Source: Kosakonia pseudosacchari (GTDB taxonomy: Bacteria; Pseudomonadota; Gammaproteobacteria; Enterobacterales; Enterobacteriaceae). Taken from it: a stretch of DNA of 64,000 bases. The translations under genes and the position numbers were made by a program. Positions 55,901-64,000 of the stretch are shown here, piece by piece (position 1 is the first letter of the stretch; each line of letters opens with the position of its first letter). The stretch spans positions 124,001 to 188,000 of the forward strand of contig NZ_FXWP01000009.1 of the NCBI RefSeq assembly GCF_900184035.1. Reading direction: 5' to 3'. Under the pieces are notes generated by a model. The model ran no database searches, was not told where the DNA came from, and saw only the letters and a list, made by a program, of their open reading frames with translations.

Positions 55901-56437
55901 TCATCGCTTGCGGGTTCCCGACATGCTTTCAAAAACGCCATCGCGCAGCACGAGGGCATGAAACAGTGCGGCGGCTAAATGCAGCATCACCGTTGCGAAC
56001 AGCGCCAGCGCCACCAGAGAATGCAGTGGCCGCAGCAGCGCGTAAGTATCATTATTCACCGGCAGGATAGGTGGCAACAGCCAACCGCCGACCGTAACCG
56101 GGTAGCCCGCCGCCGAGAGCATCCCCCAGCCAATCAGCGGTTGCGCAATCATCATCGCATAGAGCGCCCAGTGTGAAAGATGCGCCATAGCACGTTGCCA
56201 GACGGCGAGGGTCGCCGGTAACGCGGGCGTGGCAGTATAAAACCGTAACCACAAGCGAACCAGCACCAGCACCAAAATCATTAAACCCAGCGGTTTATGG
56301 ATTGACACCAGCAGGCTGTGCAGGGATGAGACGGTAGAAACCATCACGACGCCAATAAACAGCATTGCGATGATCGCCGCCGCCATTAACCAGTGCAGCA
56401 CACGCAGCGCCGGGTGGAAATAAGCAACCTGTTTCAT
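55901..56437 (-). CDS. Cytochrome b561 family protein
   Basis: A 178-residue, four-TM diheme b-cytochrome (CybB-like fold). His candidates: ALRVLHWLMA (about 15), SIHKPLGL (about 46), LSHWALYAM and VMLHLAAALFHALV. It is translationally coupled to the catalase-like gene (ATGA overlap 56434-56437) and likely passes electrons between quinol and that periplasmic heme protein. Confidence 0.9.
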   Translation of the reverse strand: MKQVAYFHPALRVLHWLMAAAIIAMLFIGVVMVSTVSSLHSLLVSIHKPLGLMILVLVLVRLWLRFYTATPALPATLAVWQRAMAHLSHWALYAMMIAQPLIGWGMLSAAGYPVTVGGWLLPPILPVNNDTYALLRPLHSLVALALFATVMLHLAAALFHALVLRDGVFESMSGTRKR

Positions 56438-57489
56438 AAATGAGCTCCGGCCTGGGTGGATTGTTCACGGGTGCGCGCGTTGTAGGATTTAGCATAGGCC
56501 GCAGAACGCGCATTGAGTAAAGGATCGTCGGAGGCGGCAATGCCATCCGGCAGGATCATCGGGTCATAATTGATGTCGTTGCACGGCCCGTTTTCCTGTT
56601 CGGTTGCGCGAGTCAGTACCAGCGTTCCGGCGTTGATGGTTTGCCTGTCGGCAGGCCAGACTTTCGAAGCATTGCTGCCATCGTCACCCGGCTGCGCGAC
56701 GGTTATCAGCAAATCCCACTTCAGCGGCCCCTGCGCCAGTCGCTGTTTGATATCCGTTTGCAGGAAGTTTTTATTACTCTTTTCTTCGGCGCTGATGGGC
56801 TGATAACCGGTGTGCGGCACCATGCTCCAGCGCACCAGATGCGCCATATCTGCTTTATCTATAAACCGGAATGCGTTCAGGCTGTTAAACCGATCGCTGG
56901 CCCAGCTCGACGAAGGGACATTCTGTTTTGCCCATGCCAGAAACGGTGCGACCTCGGGGTTCTTTTGCACGAAAGCTTTGAATTTCTCCGCGTTTGGTTT
57001 GCCGGTTGCCGTATCGGGCAGCGAGGCAACCTGTAATTCATAGAATTGCTCGACGGTGGAGACCGGGAAGAAGGGCATTGCGTTCATGCCGGTGCGCCAC
57101 TGTTCACCGTTCGCCAGCTGAAACGCCAGCGCCAGACTGCGCACGGGAACAGCATAATCCGGCGCGGCAGGGTTTCCACCGGCGATGGCAAAACGCCCGA
57201 TGACCGGCGTTTCACCTGCGGCAAATACCTGGGCGCGTGACAACGTACTGGCATTGCCGTTAGAGATAAAACTGCCGGTGACGCAGAGCCCTTTGGCGTG
57301 ATTTCGCCGATAACCCGGATGCTCGCCGCCCGCCTGTTGTAAGACATTAACCAGTTTATCTGCGCTGAGGCGCTGGGGGGTTAACCAGCCTCCGCCCCAC
57401 AGAAACAGCACAATCAACACCAGAGGAACACATGCGATCGCTGCAAGACGTGCAAGGATCTGGCCGGTCGTAAAAGGAGTGTTTGTCAT
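56434..57489 (-). CDS. Catalase-family peroxidase (SrpA-like)
   Basis: A 351-residue membrane-anchored catalase-fold heme protein. An uncleaved TM anchor (about 10-32, LAAIACVPLVLIVLFLWGGGW) puts the domain in the periplasm. HPGYRRNHAKGLC near 57-69 carries the distal catalytic His, and NARSAAYAKSY near the C-terminus places the proximal heme Tyr. It is shorter than true catalases (about 480 or more) and resembles SrpA peroxidases. Operon order: catalase-like, cytochrome b561, sigma, anti-sigma. AGGTGAGCGACT precedes the ATG. Confidence 0.9.
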   Translation of the reverse strand: MTNTPFTTGQILARLAAIACVPLVLIVLFLWGGGWLTPQRLSADKLVNVLQQAGGEHPGYRRNHAKGLCVTGSFISNGNASTLSRAQVFAAGETPVIGRFAIAGGNPAAPDYAVPVRSLALAFQLANGEQWRTGMNAMPFFPVSTVEQFYELQVASLPDTATGKPNAEKFKAFVQKNPEVAPFLAWAKQNVPSSSWASDRFNSLNAFRFIDKADMAHLVRWSMVPHTGYQPISAEEKSNKNFLQTDIKQRLAQGPLKWDLLITVAQPGDDGSNASKVWPADRQTINAGTLVLTRATEQENGPCNDINYDPMILPDGIAASDDPLLNARSAAYAKSYNARTREQSTQAGAHL

Positions 57490-57517
57490 AGTCGCTCACC
57501 TGCTAATCATGAGCGGA

Positions 57518-57545
57518 TAAGACGAAGCAACGGCGCGTTTATTCC
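57518..57545 (-). promoter_or_regulatory. ECF-type promoter of the catalase/sigma operon
   Basis: On the minus strand GGAAT, 16 bases, CGTCTTA (-35 GGAAT, -10 CGTCT) ends 28 bp upstream of the operon start codon. This is the common architecture recognised by ECF sigma factors, consistent with autoregulation. Confidence 0.7.
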
Positions 57546-57612
57546 ACGCAGGAGAAAAAATATTTTCGTCAAAAAAGCCTGCAACAGAATGTCTGCTGCA
57601 GGCCCGGTGTTA

Positions 57613-58365
57613 TCAGGGGTTTATCGCCGCAAAAAGTGTCGCGAAGGTGCCCTCTTTTTCAGCCCAGCGCCGGGGTTTATCACGCTCCAGCACCAGTTCG
57701 CCCGCAGGATGATCGCCGCGCTCAATCATGGCGATCACTTCACTGATATAAGCCGGTAATGGCATCGCGCGCGGATCGGTTGCCTGCTCTGCGCCTGTGA
57801 GGGTGGTTTGCACATAAGGCGGCGAAAGTTCAAGTACCTCAACAGGCGTATGGCGAAGCTGATGGCGCAGACAAACCAGCCACGTATGCAAGAACGCCTT
57901 GCTGGCGCAATAAGTCGGGAAGTCTGCCCTTGGCACAAACGCCAGCGCCGAACTGGTTGCCAGCAGCGTGGCGTCGGGTTGGTGGCGAATCAGCGGCAGA
58001 AATGCGGTCACCGTCCGGATGACGCCAAGGATATTGGTGGTGACGATCGCCTGCGCCATATCTGCGTTCCCGTTACCTTCGGTAAAATCCTCTGCGCCAG
58101 AAATACCGGCGTTAGCGATCAGTACATTCAGTCGGGGAAACTGCGATTTGACACGTCTGGCGAGCGCTTCTGGCATGCCGCCATCATCGACATCCAACTG
58201 AAATCCCGCCATACCTGGGTTGTTACGAATGACCTCATCCAGCAGCGCCTGACGGCGCCCGGTAATGATAACCTGATTACCCCGCGCATAAAGCGCTTCA
58301 GCCATCGCGCGGCCAATGCCGCTGGTTGCGCCGGTGATAAGAATAGTATTGCCGCTAATGTTCAT
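57613..58365 (-). CDS. Short-chain dehydrogenase/reductase
   Basis: A 250-residue classical SDR. Cofactor motif TGATSGIGRAM (about 12-22), NAGISG (about 83), Ser in ATSSALAF (about 137) and YCASK (about 150), giving the full catalytic Ser-Tyr-Lys. The basic residue after the first strand (TGRRQ) suggests NADPH. DltE-like. The start at 58365 follows GGAG; the upstream frame to 58410 is not needed. Its substrate is unknown and it is not obviously part of the sigma-factor operon. Confidence 0.87.
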   Translation of the reverse strand: MNISGNTILITGATSGIGRAMAEALYARGNQVIITGRRQALLDEVIRNNPGMAGFQLDVDDGGMPEALARRVKSQFPRLNVLIANAGISGAEDFTEGNGNADMAQAIVTTNILGVIRTVTAFLPLIRHQPDATLLATSSALAFVPRADFPTYCASKAFLHTWLVCLRHQLRHTPVEVLELSPPYVQTTLTGAEQATDPRAMPLPAYISEVIAMIERGDHPAGELVLERDKPRRWAEKEGTFATLFAAINP

Positions 58366-58592
58366 AAAAAAACATCTCCAGTGATCGGGAATGGAAAGGC
58401 GACGACACAAGCCCGCAGCCGAAAAGATGGCGGGGAGTGTGGATCAGAGGTGAGTGCCGCGCCTGCATTAGGAACCCTGTTTTCTCTGCTGAGACCCTCA
58501 GGAACCTGGGCGCGTTGGATGACGGTAACGCCTACGGCATGGTGGAAAATGCCGGGTGATCATATTTTCATCGCCAGTAACAGACAAGCGAC

Positions 58593-59573
58593 TTATAAAG
58601 CGCCAACCAGCGGCGTACGGGTAATGTGCTGCCTGTCGTTAATGACTTTTGGCCCGCGTAACAGAATACTTTCGCCTTCCTGCGCGTCGACGACCACATC
58701 GCCGCCTATTTCAATCTGATGCTCGATCAGCACATTGCCGTGAATGCGCGCATTGCCCTGAATCACTACTTTTTCATCCAGTTGCAATGGTCCGCCGTGT
58801 AACCAGGCGTGACCGCCCACCAGCACGTGATGTTTTAAAATACAGTTGCCTTCAACGACCGCGTTTTCGGCCACCTGCGAACTGTAGCGCAGGGTGGGGA
58901 TCTCATCGTCAAGCGTCCCGGCGACCACACGCGCATGACCATATACTTTGGCGCAGTCGCACACCCAGACATCATTAAGCTCGTTGCCTTCGAGCAGGGC
59001 GAAATCAAAGACTTCGGCGCGGTGTTCAATAAAGGCGTAATTGACGATGGCGTCGCCATAAATTTGCGCCTGATGCACCACGCGCGAATGGCTGACGGTG
59101 GCGCTGTCGTAAATCTGCAAAATCTGTTCGTTATCCAGCGTTAAACCCTGAGCGGCAACGATATCGCAGCCATTCAGAATACGGGCATCGCCGCGTAGAT
59201 GGCATAAACCGCGCACCGTTGACGCCTGAACGGTGACGTTGTCACTTAATTGCGCGCCGTGGCTTATTTCACAGCCGTCAACCCAGGCGTTGTCCTTGAT
59301 AACGACATCGTGGCAAATGACGCACGGCTGGGTGATCCGCGCATTGTCACGTACCAGGCTGCCAAGAAAAACCATGCTGTTTTCATCATAAATCCAGCAA
59401 TTTCCCTGCTGATCCAGTACGTTCTCATTATCAACCCAGCCACCGGCGCTGCCCGCTACAACATCGTTAAAATCGCGCAGGGCGATAATCTGGCGCAGCG
59501 CGACGGATCGTTTCTCACCGCCAATCTGGTAATGCATGGTCCTTTGCTCATCGCTGAGCCGATACTTGTTCAT
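58593..59573 (-). CDS. ydcK: YdcK, left-handed beta-helix-like protein
   Basis: A 326-residue protein, same length as E. coli YdcK. Many imperfect hexapeptide-like repeats (e.g. [31 protein letters not shown]) predict a left-handed beta helix, as in acyl/acetyltransferases, but no recognised catalytic residue is named for this family. Function unknown. It starts at 59573, divergent from tehB. Confidence 0.92.
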   Translation of the reverse strand: MNKYRLSDEQRTMHYQIGGEKRSVALRQIIALRDFNDVVAGSAGGWVDNENVLDQQGNCWIYDENSMVFLGSLVRDNARITQPCVICHDVVIKDNAWVDGCEISHGAQLSDNVTVQASTVRGLCHLRGDARILNGCDIVAAQGLTLDNEQILQIYDSATVSHSRVVHQAQIYGDAIVNYAFIEHRAEVFDFALLEGNELNDVWVCDCAKVYGHARVVAGTLDDEIPTLRYSSQVAENAVVEGNCILKHHVLVGGHAWLHGGPLQLDEKVVIQGNARIHGNVLIEHQIEIGGDVVVDAQEGESILLRGPKVINDRQHITRTPLVGAL

Positions 59574-59698
59574 GCTACATTTCCCCCATCTGCCTGAGTT
59601 AAACGTAGCAAATTTTACGCCGCTGGCTATCCGCCAGCGAAACCAATAAAATGCGCGAAAAATGCAACTTATCAATTCGCGACGTATTGAGGAACAGC

Positions 59699-60295
59699 AT
59701 GAGCACCCGTACTGATAACTACTTTACTGAAAAATACAGCATGACCCCGACCCATTCGGAAGTGCTTAACGCCATGAATTATGTCCAGCCGGGTAAAGCG
59801 CTGGATCTCGGCTGCGGTAATGGCCGCAACAGCCTGTTTCTCGCCAACCGGGGTTTTGATGTCACCGCGTGGGATAAAAATCCGAACAGCCTGAGCAATT
59901 TACAAAATATCCGTGACGCGGAAGGGCTGGAAAACTTACATATCGAGGCGGTTGATCTCAACCATCTCAGTTTTGACGGCGAGTATGATTTTATTCTTTC
60001 GACCGTGGTGCTGATGTTTCTGGAAGCGAAAACCATCCCGGGGCTGATTGCCAATATGCAGCGCTGCACCAAACCGGGCGGCTATAACCTGATTGTCGCG
60101 GCAATGGACACGGCAGATTTCCCGTGTACGGTCGGCTTCCCGTTTGCCTTTAAAGAGGGTGAGTTACGCAATTATTACGCGGGCTGGGAACTGCTGAAAT
60201 ACAACGAAGAGGTGGGTGAGCTTCACCGTACCGATGCTAACGGTAACCGCATCAAGTTGCGCTTTGCCACCATGCTGGCACGCAAATCCGCGTAA
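59699..60295 (+). CDS. tehB: Tellurite methyltransferase TehB
   Basis: A 198-residue SAM-dependent methyltransferase, orthologue of E. coli TehB, which detoxifies tellurite and selenium oxyanions by methylation. SAM motif [15 protein letters not shown] is about residue 39-53; IEAVDLNHL and [16 protein letters not shown] follow. GAGGAACAGC precedes the ATG. tehA, usually just upstream, is absent; ydcK is directly beside it. Confidence 0.95.
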   Translation: MSTRTDNYFTEKYSMTPTHSEVLNAMNYVQPGKALDLGCGNGRNSLFLANRGFDVTAWDKNPNSLSNLQNIRDAEGLENLHIEAVDLNHLSFDGEYDFILSTVVLMFLEAKTIPGLIANMQRCTKPGGYNLIVAAMDTADFPCTVGFPFAFKEGELRNYYAGWELLKYNEEVGELHRTDANGNRIKLRFATMLARKSA

Positions 60296-60312
60296 GTTTT
60301 CCCGCTGCGACA

Positions 60313-60348
60313 GTAAAAGAGCCGGAAGGAGTCCTCCGGTTCTTTTAC
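60313..60348 (+). terminator. Terminator of tehB
   Basis: GTAAAAGAGCCGGA pairs with TCCGGTTCTTTTAC (one G-T pair) 17 bp after the stop; the T-run in the right arm helps termination. Confidence 0.72.
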
Positions 60349-60474
60349 TACCAGCCCGCCGTTTTTTCTTTGAACATTCACTGCACCACGCCTGTTCCGC
60401 TATTCACCCGGTAAACACCACCGGCAAACTGATTGATGATTACAGTGATGACGTGTTAGCGCTGGCGTAGCAAA

Positions 60475-60523
60475 TGCCGGATGGCAAGGCCAGCCAGCCC
60501 ATTCGCGATATCCGCATCCGGCA
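60475..60523. repeat. REP-like palindrome
   Basis: TGCCGGATG (60475-60483) and CATCCGGCA (60515-60523) surround a 31-base loop. The arms match the GCCGGAT REP core seen beyond hrpA. Confidence 0.65.
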
Positions 60524-60581
60524 GGTTAAAGCGGGCCAGTATTGCGGGTGAAGTCCGTTCCGATACTTTCACCGGTCTGTT

Positions 60582-61811
60582 TTAGCGCGCTGCCAGCAGG
60601 CAAAGTTGCAGTGCCACGTTATAAGAGGCTTCGAAAGCGCGTAGCGGCAAGAACTCAAAACGCGAGTGGAAGTTATGCGCGCCGGTGAAGAAATTCGGCG
60701 TCAGCAAACCCTTAGCAGAAAGCGCCGCACCGTCGGTGCCGCCGCGCATTGGCGTCGGTTTTGGCGTGATACCCAGTGATTCCATCGCTTCAAACAGTAA
60801 ATCAATCGCCCGACGATCGTCGCCAATCGCGTTGCTGATATTGCTGTAAGTATCGCTGATGCTGTAGTCCACTTTCGCCGTCGGATATTGCGCGGCGATT
60901 TTCGCCGCGACATCGGCAATTTGTTGTTTGCGTTTAGCAAAACTCTCGCTGTCGAAATCACGAATGCTGGCGTTCAGCGTCGCGTAGCTCTGCACGGCAT
61001 TGAGACCGTTAAACCAGATATAACCTTCGCGTCCTTCGGTGTGCTCCGGCGTTTGCTGACGATCGAAGTGGCTGATGTAATCCATCGCCATCAACAGCGG
61101 GTTAACCAGCACGCCTTTCGCCGACATCGGGTGCGCCGTCACGCCGGTAAACTGGATTTGCGCGCTGGCGGCGTTAAAGTTCTCATAAACAATTTCGCCC
61201 AGTTCGCAGCAGTCGATTGTCCAGGCGAAATCAACATCAAAACGCTGTAAATCCAGCGCTTTCGCGCCGCGCAGACCCACTTCTTCATCCGGCACGAAGG
61301 CCACCACGATATCACCGTGACGCTGTTCTGGTGTCAGGTTTTCCAGCAGCGTCATCACCACGGTAACGGCCGCTTTGTTATCCGCGCCGAGGACGCTGGT
61401 GCCATCGCTGAAAATAATCTCTTCATTGGGATACGCGAGAATTTCCGGATGCTCATCCACGCGCAGCCAGATATCCTGCGCGCTGTTCAGACAGAGATCT
61501 TGTCCCTCAAAGCGCAGGATCTGCGGATGAATATGCGGCGATAAACCGACATCCACGGTGTCGATATGGGTGATAAAACCAAGGCGCGGCGCGCCGGGAA
61601 CCGTGCCTTTTTTGACCGCAGTGACGGTCGCGTGATCGTCGATGACAATCTCTTCAAGACCGAGTGTTTTCAACTCATTAGCCAGTTCACGCGCCATGTC
61701 AAACTGCCCGACGGTGGTGGGTAAAGTAGTGGCAGTGGCATCGCTTTGGCTGGTGATGCTGAGATAGCGAAAGAAGCGATGCGTTAATTGACTGGTGAGC
61801 GACGACGTCAT
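60582..61811 (-). CDS. PepT-like tripeptidase, M20B family
   Basis: A 409-residue M20B metallopeptidase, a PepT paralogue by length and motifs. Zinc/catalytic residues: HIDTVD (His and Asp, about 80), VLGADNKAAV (Asp bridging two zincs, about 142), PDEEVGLRG (catalytic Glu, about 176), TIDCCELGEI (Asp, about 198) and FTGAHNFHS (His, about 380). It would remove N-terminal residues from tripeptides. AAGGAATCACT precedes the ATG. It is divergent from a DppA-like peptide-binding gene, suggesting linked peptide use; the housekeeping pepT should be elsewhere. Confidence 0.88.
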   Translation of the reverse strand: MTSSLTSQLTHRFFRYLSITSQSDATATTLPTTVGQFDMARELANELKTLGLEEIVIDDHATVTAVKKGTVPGAPRLGFITHIDTVDVGLSPHIHPQILRFEGQDLCLNSAQDIWLRVDEHPEILAYPNEEIIFSDGTSVLGADNKAAVTVVMTLLENLTPEQRHGDIVVAFVPDEEVGLRGAKALDLQRFDVDFAWTIDCCELGEIVYENFNAASAQIQFTGVTAHPMSAKGVLVNPLLMAMDYISHFDRQQTPEHTEGREGYIWFNGLNAVQSYATLNASIRDFDSESFAKRKQQIADVAAKIAAQYPTAKVDYSISDTYSNISNAIGDDRRAIDLLFEAMESLGITPKPTPMRGGTDGAALSAKGLLTPNFFTGAHNFHSRFEFLPLRAFEASYNVALQLCLLAAR

Positions 61812-61917
61812 AGTGATTCCTTCTTTATTCGAATTATCAGGTGTTTGCAAATTCACTTTAATGTTATTTATGAGAGGGCAAACAACAAGCCTTTACAATA
61901 AAACAACAGGAAAAACT

Positions 61918-63513
61918 ATGATTAGCAAACCGACAACACTTGCTCTGGCGTTGGCCGCGATGATAGTGAGTTCTTCTGTGGCGGCGAAAACGCTGGTCTA
62001 TTGCTCGGAAGGCTCGCCGGAAAACTTCAACCCGCAACTCTATACCTCGGGCACCAGCGTTGATGCCAGCGCGGTGCCGGTCTATAACCGGCTGGTGGAT
62101 TTCAAAGTGGGCACCACGCAACTGCAACCCAGCCTCGCGGAACGCTGGGATGTCAGCGAAGACGGCAAGGTTTACACCTTCCATCTGCGCAAAGGGGTGA
62201 AGTTCCAGAGCAACAAATACTTCACGCCAACGCGCGATTTCAACGCCGATGATGTGATCTTCTCATTTATGCGGCAAAAAGACGCAAACAACCCCTATCA
62301 CAATGTCTCTAACGGTACTTACTCGAACTTTGAAAGCCTGGAGTTCGGTTCGCTGATCACCGCGATTGATAAACTCGACGACCATACCGTGCGCTTTACG
62401 CTGGCGCACCCGGAAGCCCCGTTTGTTGCCGATCTTGGCTGGTATTTTGCGTCGATTCTCTCTGCGGAGTACGCCGATGCGATGTTAAAAGCAGGGACAC
62501 CGGAACGCGTCGATATGGATCCGATTGGCACCGGTCCGTTCCGGCTGGCGCAGTACCAGAAAGATTCGCGCATTCTGTTTACCGCGTTCGACGGCTACTG
62601 GCAGGGCAAAGCCAAAATTGATCGTCTGGTCTTCAGCATCACGCCGGATGCGTCCGTGCGGGTGGCAAAACTCGAGAAAAACGAGTGCCAGGTCATGCCG
62701 TTCCCCAATCCGGCCGATTTGCCACGCCTGAAAGAGAACAAAGACATCACGCTGATGAGCAAAGCCGGGTTGAACACCGGGTTCCTGTCGTTCAACACGC
62801 AAAAAGCGCCGCTGGATAATGTCAAAGTGCGCCAGGCGCTGGCAATGGCGATCAACAAACCGGCAATCATCCAGGCCGTGTTCCAGGGCACGGGTACCGC
62901 CGCGAAAAACCTGCTGCCGCCGGGTGTCTGGAGCGCGGACAGCGAACTGAAGGATTACGACTACGATCCGGAAAAAGCCAAAGCGCTGCTGAAAGAGGCC
63001 GGATTTGCGCCGGGAACAACCATCGATTTGTGGGCAATGCCGGTGCAACGCCCCTATAACCCGAACGCCAAACGGATGGCCGAGATGATCCAGGCCGACT
63101 GGGCGAAAGTGGGCGTGCAGACCAAAATCGTCACCTATGAGTGGGGCGAATACCTGAAACGGGTGAAAGGCGGCGAGCATCAGGCGGCGCTGATGGGCTG
63201 GACCACCGCGACCGGCGATCCGGATAACTTCTTTGGCCCGCTGTTTACCTGTACCTCTGCCAATGGCGGATCTAACTCGGCGAAGTGGTGTTACGCGCCT
63301 TTTGACAAAATTATCGCCGAAGCGAAAGCCACGACCGATCATGACAAACGCGTCGCACTGTATAAAGAGGCGCAGCAAATGATGCACGATCAAATGCCGG
63401 CGGTGATGATTGCCCACTCAACGATTTTCGAACCGGTACGCAAAGAGGTGCAGGGCTACGAAATCGACCCGTTTGGCAAACATATTTTCTGGCAAGTTGA
63501 TCTGAAGAAATAA
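61918..63513 (+). CDS. DppA-like peptide-binding protein
   Basis: A 531-residue periplasmic binding protein of the SBP_bac_5 family, strongly DppA/SapA-like. The signal peptide cleaves after SVAA (about residue 23). Mature part opens KTLVYCSEGSPENFNPQLYT, typical of DppA, with DDVIFSFMRQKDANNPYH later. AGGAAAAACT precedes the ATG at 61918; the frame extends upstream to 61795 over the pepT-like start. It likely captures dipeptides or heme for an ABC permease; no permease genes follow in this window. Confidence 0.92.
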   Translation: MISKPTTLALALAAMIVSSSVAAKTLVYCSEGSPENFNPQLYTSGTSVDASAVPVYNRLVDFKVGTTQLQPSLAERWDVSEDGKVYTFHLRKGVKFQSNKYFTPTRDFNADDVIFSFMRQKDANNPYHNVSNGTYSNFESLEFGSLITAIDKLDDHTVRFTLAHPEAPFVADLGWYFASILSAEYADAMLKAGTPERVDMDPIGTGPFRLAQYQKDSRILFTAFDGYWQGKAKIDRLVFSITPDASVRVAKLEKNECQVMPFPNPADLPRLKENKDITLMSKAGLNTGFLSFNTQKAPLDNVKVRQALAMAINKPAIIQAVFQGTGTAAKNLLPPGVWSADSELKDYDYDPEKAKALLKEAGFAPGTTIDLWAMPVQRPYNPNAKRMAEMIQADWAKVGVQTKIVTYEWGEYLKRVKGGEHQAALMGWTTATGDPDNFFGPLFTCTSANGGSNSAKWCYAPFDKIIAEAKATTDHDKRVALYKEAQQMMHDQMPAVMIAHSTIFEPVRKEVQGYEIDPFGKHIFWQVDLKK

Positions 63514-63523
63514 CCCTGAACAG

Positions 63524-63557
63524 GCGAGCAAACCCTCTCCGTTAGCGGTTTGCTCGC
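63524..63557 (+). terminator. Terminator after dppA-like gene
   Basis: GCGAGCAAACC (63524-63534) pairs with GGTTTGCTCGC (63547-63557), then ACCTTTC; termination may be partial. Confidence 0.75.
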
Positions 63558-63691
63558 ACCTTTCACTGCGCGTTAATGATGACGGAATACGTGTTGTCAA
63601 AACCGCTGCCTGCAAAGCTGTTTTCCCCCCACAAAATGCCGCTGCGTTTGCTATACCTTAAGAGCAATTCCGCACTCACAGGGACATCCTC

Positions 63692-64000
63692 ATGCGTACT
63701 CATGCATTGGTTAGCGTTGCCGTCTTTTCCGGCCTGCTGGCGTTATCAGGCTGCGCGTCAAAAGTGACACAACCGGAAAAATATTCCGGGTTTCTAAAAG
63801 ATTATTCCGGGCTGCAGGAAACCACATCCGCCACCGGTAAACCGGTGCTTCGCTGGGTGGCGCCGGGTTTTGACCCGGCGAAATACGACAGTATCGTCTA
63901 CCACCCGGTGGTCTATTATCCGGTGGCGAAACCGACCAGCCAGGTGAATCAACAGGTGCTGGATGGCGTCCTCGACTACACCAACAGCAAGCTGAAAGCC
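63692..64000 (+). CDS. ydcL: DUF3313 lipoprotein YdcL, 5' part
   Basis: The first 103 codons of a lipoprotein gene that runs off the right edge. Signal peptide with lipobox ALSGC (Cys20), then SKVTQPEKYSGFLKDYSGL and VLRWVAPGF, as in E. coli YdcL. It occupies the same place as in E. coli, after tehB, apart from the inserted pepT-like/dppA-like pair. Function unknown. AGGGACATCCTC precedes the ATG. Confidence 0.92.
   Translation, partial: MRTHALVSVAVFSGLLALSGCASKVTQPEKYSGFLKDYSGLQETTSATGKPVLRWVAPGFDPAKYDSIVYHPVVYYPVAKPTSQVNQQVLDGVLDYTNSKLKA

Overview
The window is a chromosomal segment from a member of the Enterobacteriaceae. Gene order follows the Escherichia coli K-12 block ydbK-ydbJ-hslJ-ldhA-ydbH-ynbE-ydbL ... 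azoR-hrpA-ydcF-aldA-gapC-cybB ... trg-ydcI-ydcJ-opgD-rimL-ydcK-tehB-ydcL, with near full-length, highly similar proteins. Differences from K-12 (an AppA-type phytase, an intact gapC, arsRBC, an ECF sigma/catalase-like operon, no ompN, hokB, ydcH, tehA or frmB) point to a non-Escherichia genus such as Kosakonia or Enterobacter. The genus is inferred from gene content only.

Layout. 1-3.4 kb: 3' end of a phytase, then a minus-strand group of AraC regulator, metallo-hydrolase, monooxygenase-like and KTSC genes. 3.4-9.1 kb: pyruvate:flavodoxin oxidoreductase (nifJ/ydbK), a frame-disrupted CPCC-type gene, and a membrane diguanylate cyclase. 9.3-19.8 kb: conserved core (ydbJ, hslJ, ldhA, ydbH-ynbE-ydbL, azoR, hrpA). 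19.8-25.4 kb: an efflux operon (MFS pump, HlyD adaptor, outer-membrane lipoprotein, O-methyltransferase) with a SlyA-like palindrome upstream, and a divergent acetyltransferase. 25.6-32.4 kb: ydcF, aldA, an alpha/beta hydrolase, gapC, cybB and an MHS-type transporter. 32.5-35.1 kb: an AT-rich stretch with two unrecognised genes, a LysE exporter and a gene remnant. 35.1-42.6 kb: frmRA (formaldehyde detoxification), trg (chemoreceptor with an apparent FliA promoter), two envelope or unknown proteins, and arsRBC. 42.6-54.6 kb: a ydeP-like molybdoenzyme, ydcI, ydcJ, a carboxylesterase, a LysR/aminotransferase/binding-protein cluster, opgD and rimL. 54.6-57.6 kb: a four-gene operon (catalase-like peroxidase, cytochrome b561, ECF sigma, anti-sigma) with an ECF-type promoter. 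57.6-64 kb: an SDR, ydcK, tehB, a PepT-like peptidase divergent from a DppA-like binding protein, and the 5' part of ydcL.

Themes. Backbone genes serve envelope lipid and glucan homeostasis (ydbH-ynbE-ydbL, opgD), fermentation (ldhA, nifJ, aldA, gapC) and translation-linked functions (hrpA, rimL). The insertions are mostly stress, detoxification and transport modules: arsenic, formaldehyde, drug efflux, and an ECF-controlled redox unit. No rRNA, tRNA, CRISPR array or complete insertion sequence was seen. Gene starts were chosen from ribosome-binding sites and recalled homologue lengths. No database search was possible.
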